64,000 nucleotides of DNA, taken from the NCBI GenBank assembly GCA_903883645.1, contig CAISBR010000108.1:1-64000 (forward strand), read 5' to 3'. Below the pieces are notes generated by a model. The model was given only the letters and a program-made list of their open reading frames with translations, was not told where the DNA came from and searched no databases. This stretch comes from an uncultured Myxococcales bacterium. GTDB lineage: Bacteria; Myxococcota_A; UBA9042. Below, piece by piece: positions 37,038-46,583 of the stretch. How positions within the stretch are numbered: position 1 is the stretch's first letter; every line of letters begins with the position of its first letter. The translations under genes were made by a program, and so were the position numbers.

Positions 37038-39179
37038 ATGCTTGCGGGGCGATTGCGTGTACATTCCGGCGGTGTGGAACCTCGCCTACCCCAGAACTTC
37101 GGCCGTTATATCCTGCGCGAGCGGGTCGGTCGTGGTGGCATGGCCGAGGTGTTTCGCGCGTCGCTTCCAGGCTTTGGCGGTTTCGAAAAGGCCGTAGCGA
37201 TCAAGCGGATGTTCCGCGATTTCAGCCACGACGCCGCCTTTGTCGAGATGCTCAACGACGAGGCGAAGATCGTCAGTCAGCTGGCGCACCCCAACATTGT
37301 GCAGATCTTGGATGTGGGTCGGGTTGGCGACGAATACTTTATCGCTTTTGAGTATATCGAAGGGGTAGACCTGTTCTCGGTGCTGCAACGGCACCACGAA
37401 GAGCAGCGCGATCTGCCGGCTGGCTTGGCCTGTTTCATCGTGGCCGAGCTGTGCTCAGCGCTCGACTACGCCCACAGCCGGCGCACCACCGATGGCAAAC
37501 CGCTTGGAATTATTCACCGCGACGTCTCGCCGCAGAATGTGCTGCTCAGCTTAGTGGGCGAGGTCAAGCTGACCGACTTTGGGATCGCCAAGGCTGCCTA
37601 CCGCTACACGCAAACACAAGCTGGCCTTATCAAAGGTAAAGTCTACTACATGAGCCCCGAGCAGGTGCTGGGGCAAGAGCTCGACTTTCGCTCGGACCTG
37701 TTCGCGGCGGGCATCTTGCTGTTTGAGTGCCTGACGACGCGGCCGCTGTACGATGAACCCGATCAGAAGCGACTGCTCGACCGCGTCAGTCGGGCGCAGG
37801 TCAGCTGGCCGGCCGACAAGATCGGGCGGGTGCCGCCCGTGCTGCGACAAATCGCCGAAAGGGCGCTGCAAGTGCGGCAGACGGAGCGTTACGCCTCGGG
37901 CAAAGACATGCGGTTGGCGCTGACGACGGCGGCGCGCGACCTGGGCTTGTGGTGGGAGCGCGAGCAACTGGGCGCGTATCTGCGGCAAATGTATGGGGTA
38001 GCCGAGGACCGTCCACCGGATGTGCGCGTGCACGAGCGCATGACCCACCCCGAGCGTCACGACGCGCGCTGGAATTCACGGGTCGATGTGAAGCCCCACC
38101 GGGACGATACCGGCGACGAAGCCACTTGGCGCGATCCGGCCCTGCCGCCGCGGCTGCCCTCGTGGGGGCCGGCGGGTCCCAAGGCGCCTCCACCGCGCCC
38201 GCCGCTACCGCCGGTGTCGAGCCAAGTGCGCGAGACGGCGCCACCGCCACTGCCGCCTGCGCCGCCCGTTCCGCCTGCGCCGCCCGTTCCGCCTGCGCCG
38301 CCCATTGCGAGCCCAGCGGCTGCGCCCAGTGCGCCGGCCCGCGCGATTCCGCCTGCGCCGCCCATTGCGAGCCCAGCGGCTGCGCCCAGTGCGCCGGCCC
38401 GCGCGATTCCGCCCAGTCCACCTGTGGCTGCGCCGAGTGCACCGACGCCGGGGCGCCGCGAAGCCTCGCTTTTGGCGCAAAGCACGGTGCCAGGCAAGCC
38501 AAGCGCCAATGGTCGCCAACCGGTGCCGGCTACGCTGCCGCCGCCGCTGCCACCCGCGCTGCCTGCGGAGCCTATCGACGCGCCGACCGCTGAGCCCGAT
38601 AACCCCACATTTGAGCTGTCGGTGATTGCGCTTCAGCCCTCGGCGCCACTGCCGCCACTGGCGCCCGCACCTGCGGCTTCGTCGACCGAAGCTGTGGCAT
38701 CACCTGTACTTGCACAACGTGTGCCCACGCCGCCGCCGCAGGCTCGCCCGCCTGGCTCCCCTCCGCGGCTGCAGCCCCCGGCGCGGCCTGCAAGCCGTCC
38801 GTCGATCGAGCGGCCGGCGCTCGGCAAGTTGACGCCCGCGCCCGCGCCTTCCGCTCCAGCCCGCGAAGATGCGACCTTTCAGATGGATCAGGCTGAGTTG
38901 CAACGCCGTTTGGCCGACCAGCCGCCCGTCTTGCCCGCCGACGCCGACAGCACGCGCGCCGTGGCAGCCGTGGGCGAAGAGCTAGATGACACAACAAAAC
39001 CGCAGACTTCGCGGCAGGAGCAGTGGGCCGCACGCACCCAGCCCAGCGGCCCCGCTGCCGACGATAGGCCCGACGACGAGCAACCAGCGAGCCGCACTTT
39101 GCTTATCGCGACGGCCGCAGTGTGGGTGGGCGCGGTGACGCTCGCCGTGTACGCCACGCTGATTACGGTGCGCGGCTAG
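37038..39179 (+). CDS. Membrane-anchored Ser/Thr protein kinase
   Basis: 713 residues from the ATG at 37038; a GTG at 37074 is also possible and neither has a strong Shine-Dalgarno. The kinase domain (about 20-300) has GRGGMAEVF (glycine loop), VAIKRM (Lys56), HRDVSPQN (about 160-167) and LTDFGIAKA, then MSPEQV: an active Hanks-type kinase with the HRDVSPQN form typical of myxobacteria. Residues about 345-620 are a Pro/Ala-rich linker with internal DNA repeats. A C-terminal membrane helix (LLIATAAVWVGAVTLAVYATL, shortened) anchors it with the kinase inside. No sensory domain is outside the membrane. Confidence 0.88.
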   Translation: MLAGRLRVHSGGVEPRLPQNFGRYILRERVGRGGMAEVFRASLPGFGGFEKAVAIKRMFRDFSHDAAFVEMLNDEAKIVSQLAHPNIVQILDVGRVGDEYFIAFEYIEGVDLFSVLQRHHEEQRDLPAGLACFIVAELCSALDYAHSRRTTDGKPLGIIHRDVSPQNVLLSLVGEVKLTDFGIAKAAYRYTQTQAGLIKGKVYYMSPEQVLGQELDFRSDLFAAGILLFECLTTRPLYDEPDQKRLLDRVSRAQVSWPADKIGRVPPVLRQIAERALQVRQTERYASGKDMRLALTTAARDLGLWWEREQLGAYLRQMYGVAEDRPPDVRVHERMTHPERHDARWNSRVDVKPHRDDTGDEATWRDPALPPRLPSWGPAGPKAPPPRPPLPPVSSQVRETAPPPLPPAPPVPPAPPVPPAPPIASPAAAPSAPARAIPPAPPIASPAAAPSAPARAIPPSPPVAAPSAPTPGRREASLLAQSTVPGKPSANGRQPVPATLPPPLPPALPAEPIDAPTAEPDNPTFELSVIALQPSAPLPPLAPAPAASSTEAVASPVLAQRVPTPPPQARPPGSPPRLQPPARPASRPSIERPALGKLTPAPAPSAPAREDATFQMDQAELQRRLADQPPVLPADADSTRAVAAVGEELDDTTKPQTSRQEQWAARTQPSGPAADDRPDDEQPASRTLLIATAAVWVGAVTLAVYATLITVRG
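38253..38413 (+). repeat. 18-bp and 60-bp direct repeats in the kinase linker
   Basis: Three 18-base units (CCGCCTGCGCCGCCCGTT, third with one change) at 38253-38306 run into a perfect direct repeat of period 60 whose identity spans 38287-38353 and 38347-38413. Both unit lengths are multiples of three and encode PPAPPV and a 20-residue PPAPPIASPAAAPSAPARAI-type block. The exact 60-base identity suggests recent duplication. Confidence 0.9.
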
Positions 39180-39193
39180 AAGTAGGTTGCGAC

Positions 39194-39210
39194 GTAACAG
39201 CCACTGTTAC
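39194..39210. terminator. Short hairpin between convergent genes
   Basis: GTAACAG-CCA-CTGTTAC is a perfect 7-bp stem with a 3-base loop, 15 bases after the kinase stop, and the stop codon of the minus-strand giant gene lies in its second arm. There is no U-run directly after it (TTGGGTAAAA on the plus strand), so it may be a weak or bidirectional terminator, or an mRNA 3' end structure. Confidence 0.35.
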
Positions 39211-42200
39211 TTGGGTAAAATCGCCGTTAGCACGCTAGTGCCGAGCGTCCCTTCGTAGGCCAGCGAAAACCGCGTAGCTCCAGGCGCAATCACCAACTCG
39301 GACAGGCCGCCCGACCCCAGCAGCGGCACGCCCGTGCTCAGCGGCGCAAAATCGCTGATCAAGACCTGCGCCACCTGGGTAATGAACTTGCTGTCGTTGG
39401 CGGCCTTGAGCCGGGCAATCCACACCTGTCCACTGCCGGGCAGGGCCCACACGGTCAAGAAGTCGGTGCTGCCCGGGATCTCGGCGATGCGAAATGCCGC
39501 CAACGCCGGGCTATCGGTGCCGGGTGGGTCGAACCACTGCGCCACTACCGGCGTCAGCGCGGTGGTCGCAGTCGGAGCGAAGCGAGTATGTGCCAAGAAA
39601 CCGCGTACTTTCCCACCTTGATTGGTCGTGCCTGAGATGGTTGCGATGACGCGTGTGGCGTCGGCATCCCAGGTCATTTCGGCAGCCAAGTAGGCGACAT
39701 TTGTGCCGATGACATCAATGCCCTTGGCCACAACCTGCCATGCGGGCTGGGTGCCGACGCTGGCTACCTGACCGTATTGCAACTGCGAATAGGGCTGAAA
39801 ATCTGTGCCGTTCAGGGCCTCGATGTGCACCGGCAAGACCATGCCCTGGGCACCATTCACCGTCGCGACGGCGGGACGACCAAAGCTAAATTTTCCGGGC
39901 TGAGCGGGCGGCATGGCCACGGCCACTGCGGCGCCCGAGCTGACTTGGCCATCGGGATAGATTCCAGTGCCTTGCCAGGCCTGTGCTCCGCTGGCGCGCA
40001 GGGCGGTAATCTGGGCCCCGGTGACCGTGTTTACGTCGGACTTGCTGATGCCCACGGCGACTCGACCGCCACCGATCGGCCAACAGCCGCTGGGGGTGCT
40101 GGGCTGCGATGCCGTGCCGCCCAAGACCTGAGCGCGCAGGACGGCATTTGGACACAGCTTGGTGTCGGTATCGAACCACGTCAGCACGGTTCGCGCAAAA
40201 CTGCTGGGATGGGCTAGCAACTGGGGCTGTTGACTACAGACTCCGCTACTGGGCGAGCCAATCGTCTGCACTTGCAGCGGCGCGCCACCGGGGCCGAGCT
40301 TGACGACCATGGTGGCGCTGCTGCCACTTCCGCATGTAGTCGATTGCCCAGCTAGCCATAGCCGCGGCGCGCCGCCCAGCCAGTCTTCGGCCGTATCTTG
40401 CCAGCGCAGCGTGGGCGCCACCATAGTCAGCATGCCCACCGGCGTGGCGACCGACACCGGGCCGAACTTGCCGCCCGCACCGGTCAAACATTCACCCACC
40501 GAGCACTCGTGCAGCGCGGGGCAAGCCGTAACCTTGACGCAGCCGCTCGCAGGGTCGCACGTGTTCATTAGGCAAGCCGCGGCGTCTGCAGGCCCTGCAG
40601 GGCAGTTCAGCGCTTGGCCCGAGCAGATGCCGGCAATGCAGGTGTCGCCCGTTGTGCACGCATTGCCGTCGCTGCAAAGGCTGCCATTGAGCGGGCCATG
40701 CGAGCACCCCGCCGCTGGCGAGCACGTATCGGTGGTGCACGGGTTCTGGTCATCGCAGCTGGCCGTGCCGCTCGGCTTACAGTTGCCCGTAGCGCAGGTG
40801 TCGCCTACGGTGCATGGGTTGCCGTCGTCGCACGCAATGCCGGTGGCTGGGCTCCACGCCGCGTTCGCCAAGCTGGGTTGGCAGCTTTGGCACGCCGGGC
40901 TGGCGGCGAGCTCGCCCGCGGCACGGCACGCACCGGCAATTTTGCACCAGCCACTGGCCACGGGATGGCTACAAACACCGTCTTGGCACGCGTCGTTCGT
41001 ACACGCCAAGCCGTCGTCGCCGCACACCGTGCCGTTGCCCGCTGGGGTGTGGCCACAGCCGCTGGGCCCCGTGCAGCTATCGACCGTACAAGGGTTGCCA
41101 TCCGAGCAGTTGAGACCCGTGCCGCCGCACTTGCCGGCGCTGCATACGTCGCCCGTGGTGCACGGGTTGCCGTCGTCGCATACCCCAACGATGGGCACCC
41201 AGAAGCACGGCGACTGCGGGGCGCTGCTGTTGCAGTTGTCCGATGTGCAGGGCTCGTTGTCGCTGCAAGCTAGCTTTTGGCCTACGCATTTTCCGCCGAC
41301 GGTGCAGGCCTCGCCCACAGTACAGGCGCTGCCGTCGTTGCAAGGTAAGGCCACGCGCACCGACCATGCCGACTGGCTGACCTTGGGCAAGCAGCCCTGG
41401 CAGCTATCGAGCGTGCTGATCGCGCCGCCACTTAGGCATGTTCCCTGAATCATGCACATATCGGCCTTAATTTCGCTGTGATTGCAGACCCCGCCCAAGC
41501 ACTGGTCGATGGTGCAGCCGATGCCGTCGTCGGGGCAGGCGGTGCCGCTGCCGAACAAGCTGTGTTCACATGCGCCGCTGACTGCGTTGCAGGTGTCGAG
41601 CGAGCACGGATTGCCGTCGTCGCAAACCTTGGGGCTGCCGCTGCACTGGCCTAGCACGCAAAAGTCGCCAGAAGTGCAGGCGTTCGCGTCGCTACAGGGC
41701 GTGGCATCGAGAGCTTGGGTCACGCAGCCGACCTCGGCCACGCAGCCGTCTAGGGTGCACGGGTTCTTGTCGTTGCAGCCTAAGGGGGTGCCTTGGCACC
41801 AACCGCTACTGCACTTGTCGCTTGTCGTGCACGCGTCGCCGTCGTTGCAGGGCAAGCCCATCAAGGGTACCGCTTTGCAGCCAGTCGCCACGCAAGTATT
41901 GGTTGTGCAAGGGTTGCCGTCGTCGCATTCGGCGTCGGTCAAGCACGGGCACGCCATTTCGCCGGGCAGGCACTTGCCGCTATCGCAAGTATCGCCTTTG
42001 GTGCACGGGTCCGCGTCGCTGCAGGGGGCCGCATTGGGCTTGTGGCTGCAGCCAAAGGTGGCGTCGCACAAGTCGTTTGTGCACGGGTTGCCGTCGTCGC
42101 AGGTCGAGGCGGGCAGCGGTGTGCCCACGCACTTGCCGCCTTTGCAGATGTCGTACTGGGTGCACAAGCTGCCATCTGTGCAAGTCACATCTAGGGGTAA

Positions 42201-43526
42201 GAACACGCAACCCAGCTTGGCGTCGCACTTATCGGCGGTGCAAGGCGACTTGTCATCGCACACGAGCGACAGGCCTTGGCACTGGCCCTGGATGCAAAAC
42301 GTCGCGAACGTGCACGCGTCGCCGTCGTTGCAGGGCGCGTCGACCTTTTCGCTCCACTGGTTGGGGTTGGCGGGGTCGCAAAACAAGCAAGGATTGCCGT
42401 CCGATACTGCCTGTGCCGGCACGCATACGGGGCCGATGTTGCACACCGCCGGGTTGGGGAATGGCACGCACGCGCCGGCCATGCACATGTCGATGGTGCA
42501 GGGATTGCCGTCGGCGACGCACGGTGGGCTGTCGGGGCCCGACAACGGCTCGTGGCTGCAGCCAAAACCTACGATGCAGCTGTCGCCGGTGCAGGGCACG
42601 CCGTCGTCGCAATCCAGCGGTTTTCCGGGTTTGCATTGGCCGCCCCCGCACGCATCGGCAGCGGTGCACGGGTCGCCGTCGTCGCAGGGCCCGCCTTGAG
42701 CCAGCAGTTGGCAGCCGGTCTTGGGGTCACAACTTGCTGTTGCGCATACGGTTGTGCCAGCGCACTCGACCGCCAGCCCAACGCAGGTGCCCATGGTGGT
42801 GCAGCTGTCGGCGTCGGTGCACGCGTTGCCGTCGTCGCAAGTGCCGCTGGTCACCAAGCTCCAGCCACTGGTCGACACGGTGGGGGCGCATTGGCTGCAC
42901 GGTTGGCCGGGCTTGGCCGCGCCGGCAGCGAGACAAGTGGCGTCAATGACACAGAACCCAGGCTTGAGCACAGGGGCGCACGCACCCGCTTGGCACACTC
43001 CGCTGCTGCACTCGGCAAAGCTGCTGTCGTTGCACACTTGCCCGTCGGCGGTGTGGCTGTGGACGCAGCCGCTGTCGGTGCACGTGTCGACGGTACACGG
43101 ATTGTGGTCGTCGCACACGGACAGCGCGGTGCACGACCCCGCCTCGCAACGCCCTGAAACTGTGCACTTTCCGTCGCCTTGGCCGGTACAAGTCGCCTCG
43201 TCTGGCAGCTGCAGCGGAATACAGACGCCGCTTGAGCAGCGGCCGAGCGTGCACGCTTCGTCGAATTGCGCGCACTCTTTGTCGATCTGGCACTTGATTA
43301 GGCTGTCGGCAGGCGAGCCTACCTCGCCGGCGGTATCCGCGACGCTCGCATCGGCGATGGGTACGCATAGCCCGGCCAAGCACGCGCCCGAGGGGCAGTC
43401 CGAGTCGCTCATGCACGCGGTGGTCGGCGCGATGGGGTTGCAGCCACACAGCCATACCGTCGCCAGCAGCGCGAGCCTGCCGAGCCTAGAGCATCGCCGC
43501 TTGGGGTAGCTGGGGGGTAGGGTCAC
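39207..43526 (-). CDS. Giant Cys-rich CDDGNPCT-repeat lipoprotein
   Basis: 1439 residues from a GTG at 43526, chosen because it gives a signal peptide ending VWLCGC, a lipobox; Shine-Dalgarno support is poor. About 1,000 residues consist of some two dozen Cys-rich units with constant spacing (CDDGNPCTNDLC, CNDGDACTTSDKC, CSDGNPCTVDSC and variants), joined by short Cys-containing loops. This is the same repeat class as the 12298 protein. The last 380 residues lack the repeats and look like a beta-rich domain (LWLAGQSTTCGSGSSATMVVKLG and later GQVWIARLKA, shortened), possibly a propeller. It is probably a long, disulfide-rigid surface stalk presenting that domain. The DUF2330 gene lies just upstream. 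Confidence 0.78.
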   Translation of the reverse strand: MTLPPSYPKRRCSRLGRLALLATVWLCGCNPIAPTTACMSDSDCPSGACLAGLCVPIADASVADTAGEVGSPADSLIKCQIDKECAQFDEACTLGRCSSGVCIPLQLPDEATCTGQGDGKCTVSGRCEAGSCTALSVCDDHNPCTVDTCTDSGCVHSHTADGQVCNDSSFAECSSGVCQAGACAPVLKPGFCVIDATCLAAGAAKPGQPCSQCAPTVSTSGWSLVTSGTCDDGNACTDADSCTTMGTCVGLAVECAGTTVCATASCDPKTGCQLLAQGGPCDDGDPCTAADACGGGQCKPGKPLDCDDGVPCTGDSCIVGFGCSHEPLSGPDSPPCVADGNPCTIDMCMAGACVPFPNPAVCNIGPVCVPAQAVSDGNPCLFCDPANPNQWSEKVDAPCNDGDACTFATFCIQGQCQGLSLVCDDKSPCTADKCDAKLGCVFLPLDVTCTDGSLCTQYDICKGGKCVGTPLPASTCDDGNPCTNDLCDATFGCSHKPNAAPCSDADPCTKGDTCDSGKCLPGEMACPCLTDAECDDGNPCTTNTCVATGCKAVPLMGLPCNDGDACTTSDKCSSGWCQGTPLGCNDKNPCTLDGCVAEVGCVTQALDATPCSDANACTSGDFCVLGQCSGSPKVCDDGNPCSLDTCNAVSGACEHSLFGSGTACPDDGIGCTIDQCLGGVCNHSEIKADMCMIQGTCLSGGAISTLDSCQGCLPKVSQSAWSVRVALPCNDGSACTVGEACTVGGKCVGQKLACSDNEPCTSDNCNSSAPQSPCFWVPIVGVCDDGNPCTTGDVCSAGKCGGTGLNCSDGNPCTVDSCTGPSGCGHTPAGNGTVCGDDGLACTNDACQDGVCSHPVASGWCKIAGACRAAGELAASPACQSCQPSLANAAWSPATGIACDDGNPCTVGDTCATGNCKPSGTASCDDQNPCTTDTCSPAAGCSHGPLNGSLCSDGNACTTGDTCIAGICSGQALNCPAGPADAAACLMNTCDPASGCVKVTACPALHECSVGECLTGAGGKFGPVSVATPVGMLTMVAPTLRWQDTAEDWLGGAPRLWLAGQSTTCGSGSSATMVVKLGPGGAPLQVQTIGSPSSGVCSQQPQLLAHPSSFARTVLTWFDTDTKLCPNAVLRAQVLGGTASQPSTPSGCWPIGGGRVAVGISKSDVNTVTGAQITALRASGAQAWQGTGIYPDGQVSSGAAVAVAMPPAQPGKFSFGRPAVATVNGAQGMVLPVHIEALNGTDFQPYSQLQYGQVASVGTQPAWQVVAKGIDVIGTNVAYLAAEMTWDADATRVIATISGTTNQGGKVRGFLAHTRFAPTATTALTPVVAQWFDPPGTDSPALAAFRIAEIPGSTDFLTVWALPGSGQVWIARLKAANDSKFITQVAQVLISDFAPLSTGVPLLGSGGLSELVIAPGATRFSLAYEGTLGTSVLTAILPK

Positions 43527-43605
43527 CGCGGTCCGTGCACAGGTCCGCGCCTGTAGCCATGCAGTATCCAAATTTGCGCGCTGCGTGTCGAACTGTGAAG
43601 TGGAG

Positions 43606-45711
43606 CTAGCGAGCCCGGCGCCGCAGGCCCAGAAGCAGGCCCACGCCCACAAGCATAACAAGCCACCATGGGTTACCACGTGTTTGCGCGGTGCAGCTGC
43701 TGCTCGAAGGGCTGGCTGTAGAGCTGGGCGTGCCGGTATCGCTGCCGCCCGCTTGGCCTAAATCGCTTGCCCCAGCATCACTTACGCTGCCTGTGCTATC
43801 GCCGCTGGTGGCATCGATACCGTCGATGGGGGGTTGCGTGGGCGGTACTTTGCCGTCGGCCCAGCCCGGCTTGGGTGTGCAGTTGCCGAATTGCGATTGC
43901 GGCTTGGGCCAGCCGCCCGTGGTGGTCACCAGGCCGTTGTCGGGCGGTGCCTTCCATTGCGAAACAGTCTTAAGCACAAGGTCTTTGGGCAGGGTCGGCT
44001 TGCCGGGCACGGCGCCCGCGATCGACGACGACACCACCCCCGCCTGCGTCGGATCGATCAAGATCGGCCCACCCGTCTCGTCGAGCACTTCGATGCGCAG
44101 CGCGGTCGGCGCAGCTTTGAAGCGCGTATCCTGCGTATTATTGCCGAGTTGCCCGCCCCCATTGGGCGGCGTGCCTTGGAACACCCACGAGCCCAGCCCA
44201 TCGATCGTAAGGCGCGACTGCTGCGCCGGCAGCCACCCCTCTCCACAAACCTGCTTAAATACAGCAGTATGCACATTATCCACATCGGGCAGAGTGGGGT
44301 TAAAGGCGAATACCGGGTCGCGGTCCATCTCTTCGGGCGAGATGCGCATTAGCAGGCGCGTCAGCTTGGGCGTAGCCTTGACTGCGGCTGCTACATCGTT
44401 GATAGGCTTAAAGAAGCTGACGTCTAGGGCCTCGTGCAGCGCCTGGCCATCCACCGCAAAGGCCTTCGCGTCGTCGGTCGTGATGGTCAGCGACTTGCCG
44501 CTGGGCAGGTACCGGGTGCAGCTCGCACTGTACTCCCAGTTGACGGCGCAATCGCTTAACACCGCCCAGGCTTCGGCTGCGCTCAGACCATTCTTGGTGC
44601 CAAAGCCAACCACGCCGTCTAGGTCGCCCACCAGCTCGGTAGCGGCAAACTGCGGGTTCGTTGCCATCCAATTCGCCAGATCGGACAAGTTCTTAATGAA
44701 TGTCAGGCCGTTCATCACACCCACGGGGATAAACAGCGGGTCGATAATCGCGTTGGGGCTACCGGCAAACTCGGTCGAAAACGCATTGCCGCCCGCTTCG
44801 TCGATCGCCGCCGACACGACCTGCGGATAGTTGCTCGCCGCGGTAAACCAGTTGAGGCGCGCCCAGTTCGGTACCACGTGCAGGGTATTCTTGGGTACGG
44901 TGCGCCCTGGGCCGGCGACCGTAACCGACACCGTCATCTCGCTGGCCGCGGCGATCGAAGTTAGGCGCAGCGGCACGCACGGCTCCGCATCCGTCATCTC
45001 GAGCGCGATCGGCCGCACCATCTCGACGCCCTTGCCGTTGCTCAGCTTGATCGCCACGAACACATCGCCCTTCTTGATGTGCGCCTCGAGGATGGGCTTG
45101 GCGGCGGCCGGTGTCTTGTAGCCCCGCGTATTCAGCCAGTCATATAGCGGCGTCGTATCCGTGGCAGACAGCACGGTGTAGTCGTAGGGGCCCGTCTGAC
45201 CCTGATCGAGCACCGTCACACCGTCGAAACCGCCGCCTCCGCCGCCCGCTGCATCGGCAGAGGAATCGCCATAACCAGACGAAGCATCTTGGGCAGTGGG
45301 GACAGCGAGCCGGCCCTCGACGCAGCCATCGTACGGGTCGCGGCAGTTCTCTTGCCCGCCGTATGTGCTTTGGAAGCGCGGCGCCGTCTGCTGATCCAAC
45401 CGGTCAAAAATGTAGCGCGAACCCACGCTTACCTTGGGTTGCTTCGGCAGCGGCAACACCCAGCCAAAATCCTGGGCGGCACCGGTGTAGCGCACCTCGA
45501 CCCAGACCGTTGCCTTCTTGGTCGCCGGATCCTGAACAAACAGAACACGTTCGGCATCCTGCACCACGTACTGCTGGTCTTGTTGGCCTGGAGGGGGCGG
45601 CGGCGTCATCGAGAAGCAGCCACCGCAAGCCCAGGCGGTTTGCGCGGCGAGCAGCGCGGTGCCGAGTGAGGCGGCCAACAATCGGGTGGCAAGGGCGCGT
45701 GGCGACGGCAT
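43606..45711 (-). CDS. DUF2330 exported protein with C-terminal membrane anchor (copy 2)
   Basis: 701 residues from the ATG at 45711 (GGAG six bases upstream). The signal peptide ends QTAWA and the mature protein starts CGGCFSM, matching the CGGFFCF start of the first DUF2330 protein (9003-10835). Shared core motifs are DFGWVLPLPKQP, and several Cys pairs. The C-terminal part is a Gly/Ser/Asp-rich linker, a Cys (SSSCTAQTRG), a hydrophobic helix (WWLVMLVGVGLLLGL) and RRRAR, resembling a MYXO-CTERM sorting tail. Function is unknown. It lies 79 bases upstream of the giant Cys-rich gene and 29 bases downstream of the menH-like gene, so it may be read from the men operon. Confidence 0.8.
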   Translation of the reverse strand: MPSPRALATRLLAASLGTALLAAQTAWACGGCFSMTPPPPPGQQDQQYVVQDAERVLFVQDPATKKATVWVEVRYTGAAQDFGWVLPLPKQPKVSVGSRYIFDRLDQQTAPRFQSTYGGQENCRDPYDGCVEGRLAVPTAQDASSGYGDSSADAAGGGGGGFDGVTVLDQGQTGPYDYTVLSATDTTPLYDWLNTRGYKTPAAAKPILEAHIKKGDVFVAIKLSNGKGVEMVRPIALEMTDAEPCVPLRLTSIAAASEMTVSVTVAGPGRTVPKNTLHVVPNWARLNWFTAASNYPQVVSAAIDEAGGNAFSTEFAGSPNAIIDPLFIPVGVMNGLTFIKNLSDLANWMATNPQFAATELVGDLDGVVGFGTKNGLSAAEAWAVLSDCAVNWEYSASCTRYLPSGKSLTITTDDAKAFAVDGQALHEALDVSFFKPINDVAAAVKATPKLTRLLMRISPEEMDRDPVFAFNPTLPDVDNVHTAVFKQVCGEGWLPAQQSRLTIDGLGSWVFQGTPPNGGGQLGNNTQDTRFKAAPTALRIEVLDETGGPILIDPTQAGVVSSSIAGAVPGKPTLPKDLVLKTVSQWKAPPDNGLVTTTGGWPKPQSQFGNCTPKPGWADGKVPPTQPPIDGIDATSGDSTGSVSDAGASDLGQAGGSDTGTPSSTASPSSSSCTAQTRGNPWWLVMLVGVGLLLGLRRRAR

Positions 45712-45740
45712 GTTCAACTCCAGCGGGATGAAGCTTCACC

Positions 45741-46583
45741 TTACTGCCCGCCGAGTGCCTCTGCAACCGCGTGCTGCCATGGGCCGGGAGCTTCGAGGTG
45801 GACGTTGTGGCCCGCGCCCGCCACGACCCGCAGCTGTGCGGCTGGCAGAAGCTGCGACCATCGCGGCAGCAAGGCGCAATAGGCCGTATCTAGCTGACCT
45901 GACAACACAATCGCCGGCAAATGGGTGCGGGGCGGCAGCGTGTCAAGGCGGGGCATCGCGCCATTACCCAGTGTCTGCAAGTGATCGACCAGCCCGCTTG
46001 CCGTTTGCGCTAGGCGAAGACGCCTTTGCTTACAAAGGGTTGTCTGGTCGCACCCAAGTTGGCTCGCAAATAGGGGCAGGCGCTGCCACGCATCGACGAA
46101 GGCAGTCAGGCCATGGCTCGCAAGGTCGCGCGCACGCTGTTGATCTTGGGCTAGCCGCGCCGGGCGCTCCACGTCGAGCAGCCCGGGATGGGCCGACTCG
46201 AGCACCAATGCCGAAATCCCAAGCTTCTGGCTAAGTTGCCCGTGTAGCGCCCACCACGCCGCCACGCGCCCACCGGCCGAATAGCCCACGAGCGCAAATG
46301 GGCCATGTAAGGTATTAGAAAGACTGCGATCAAGCAGATCGAGCAGCGCAAGCCAGGGGTTCTCGCTCTTGGCCAGGGCGATACCAGCCGAGCGCCCGTG
46401 CCCCGGCAGATCGACGGCAAGCCAGCGTCGCGGCGGCAGATTTGGGCCATTCACCACGTCGCGCCAAGCCCGACCGTCGGCCAAGAACCCATGCAAAAGC
46501 ACGACGGGCGGCGCCGCGGCCGGGCCAGTCACAGCGACAGCCAAGTGCCCAGGGGGCTGTGGCAACCAGCGCCAGCGACTCAT
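45741..46583 (-). CDS. menH: MenH-like alpha/beta hydrolase
   Basis: 280 residues. The ATG at 46583 overlaps the menD stop (ATGA). The alpha/beta-hydrolase motifs are VVLLHGFLADGRAW (oxyanion hole), LVGYSAGGRVAAWW (nucleophile Ser), LSGQLDTAY (Asp region) and GAGHNVHLE (His). MenH removes pyruvate from the MenD product SEPHCHC to give SHCHC. The position directly after menD is the common place for menH and is the main argument; sequence alone would allow another esterase-like hydrolase. It is the last gene of the menaquinone operon. Confidence 0.72.
   Translation of the reverse strand: MSRWRWLPQPPGHLAVAVTGPAAAPPVVLLHGFLADGRAWRDVVNGPNLPPRRWLAVDLPGHGRSAGIALAKSENPWLALLDLLDRSLSNTLHGPFALVGYSAGGRVAAWWALHGQLSQKLGISALVLESAHPGLLDVERPARLAQDQQRARDLASHGLTAFVDAWQRLPLFASQLGCDQTTLCKQRRLRLAQTASGLVDHLQTLGNGAMPRLDTLPPRTHLPAIVLSGQLDTAYCALLPRWSQLLPAAQLRVVAGAGHNVHLEAPGPWQHAVAEALGGQ

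Noticed and set aside
39207-43526. The regular Cys-repeat DNA as a CRISPR-like array
   Set aside because: The periodicity is protein-coding, units differ in length and sequence, and there are no constant repeats with unique spacers.
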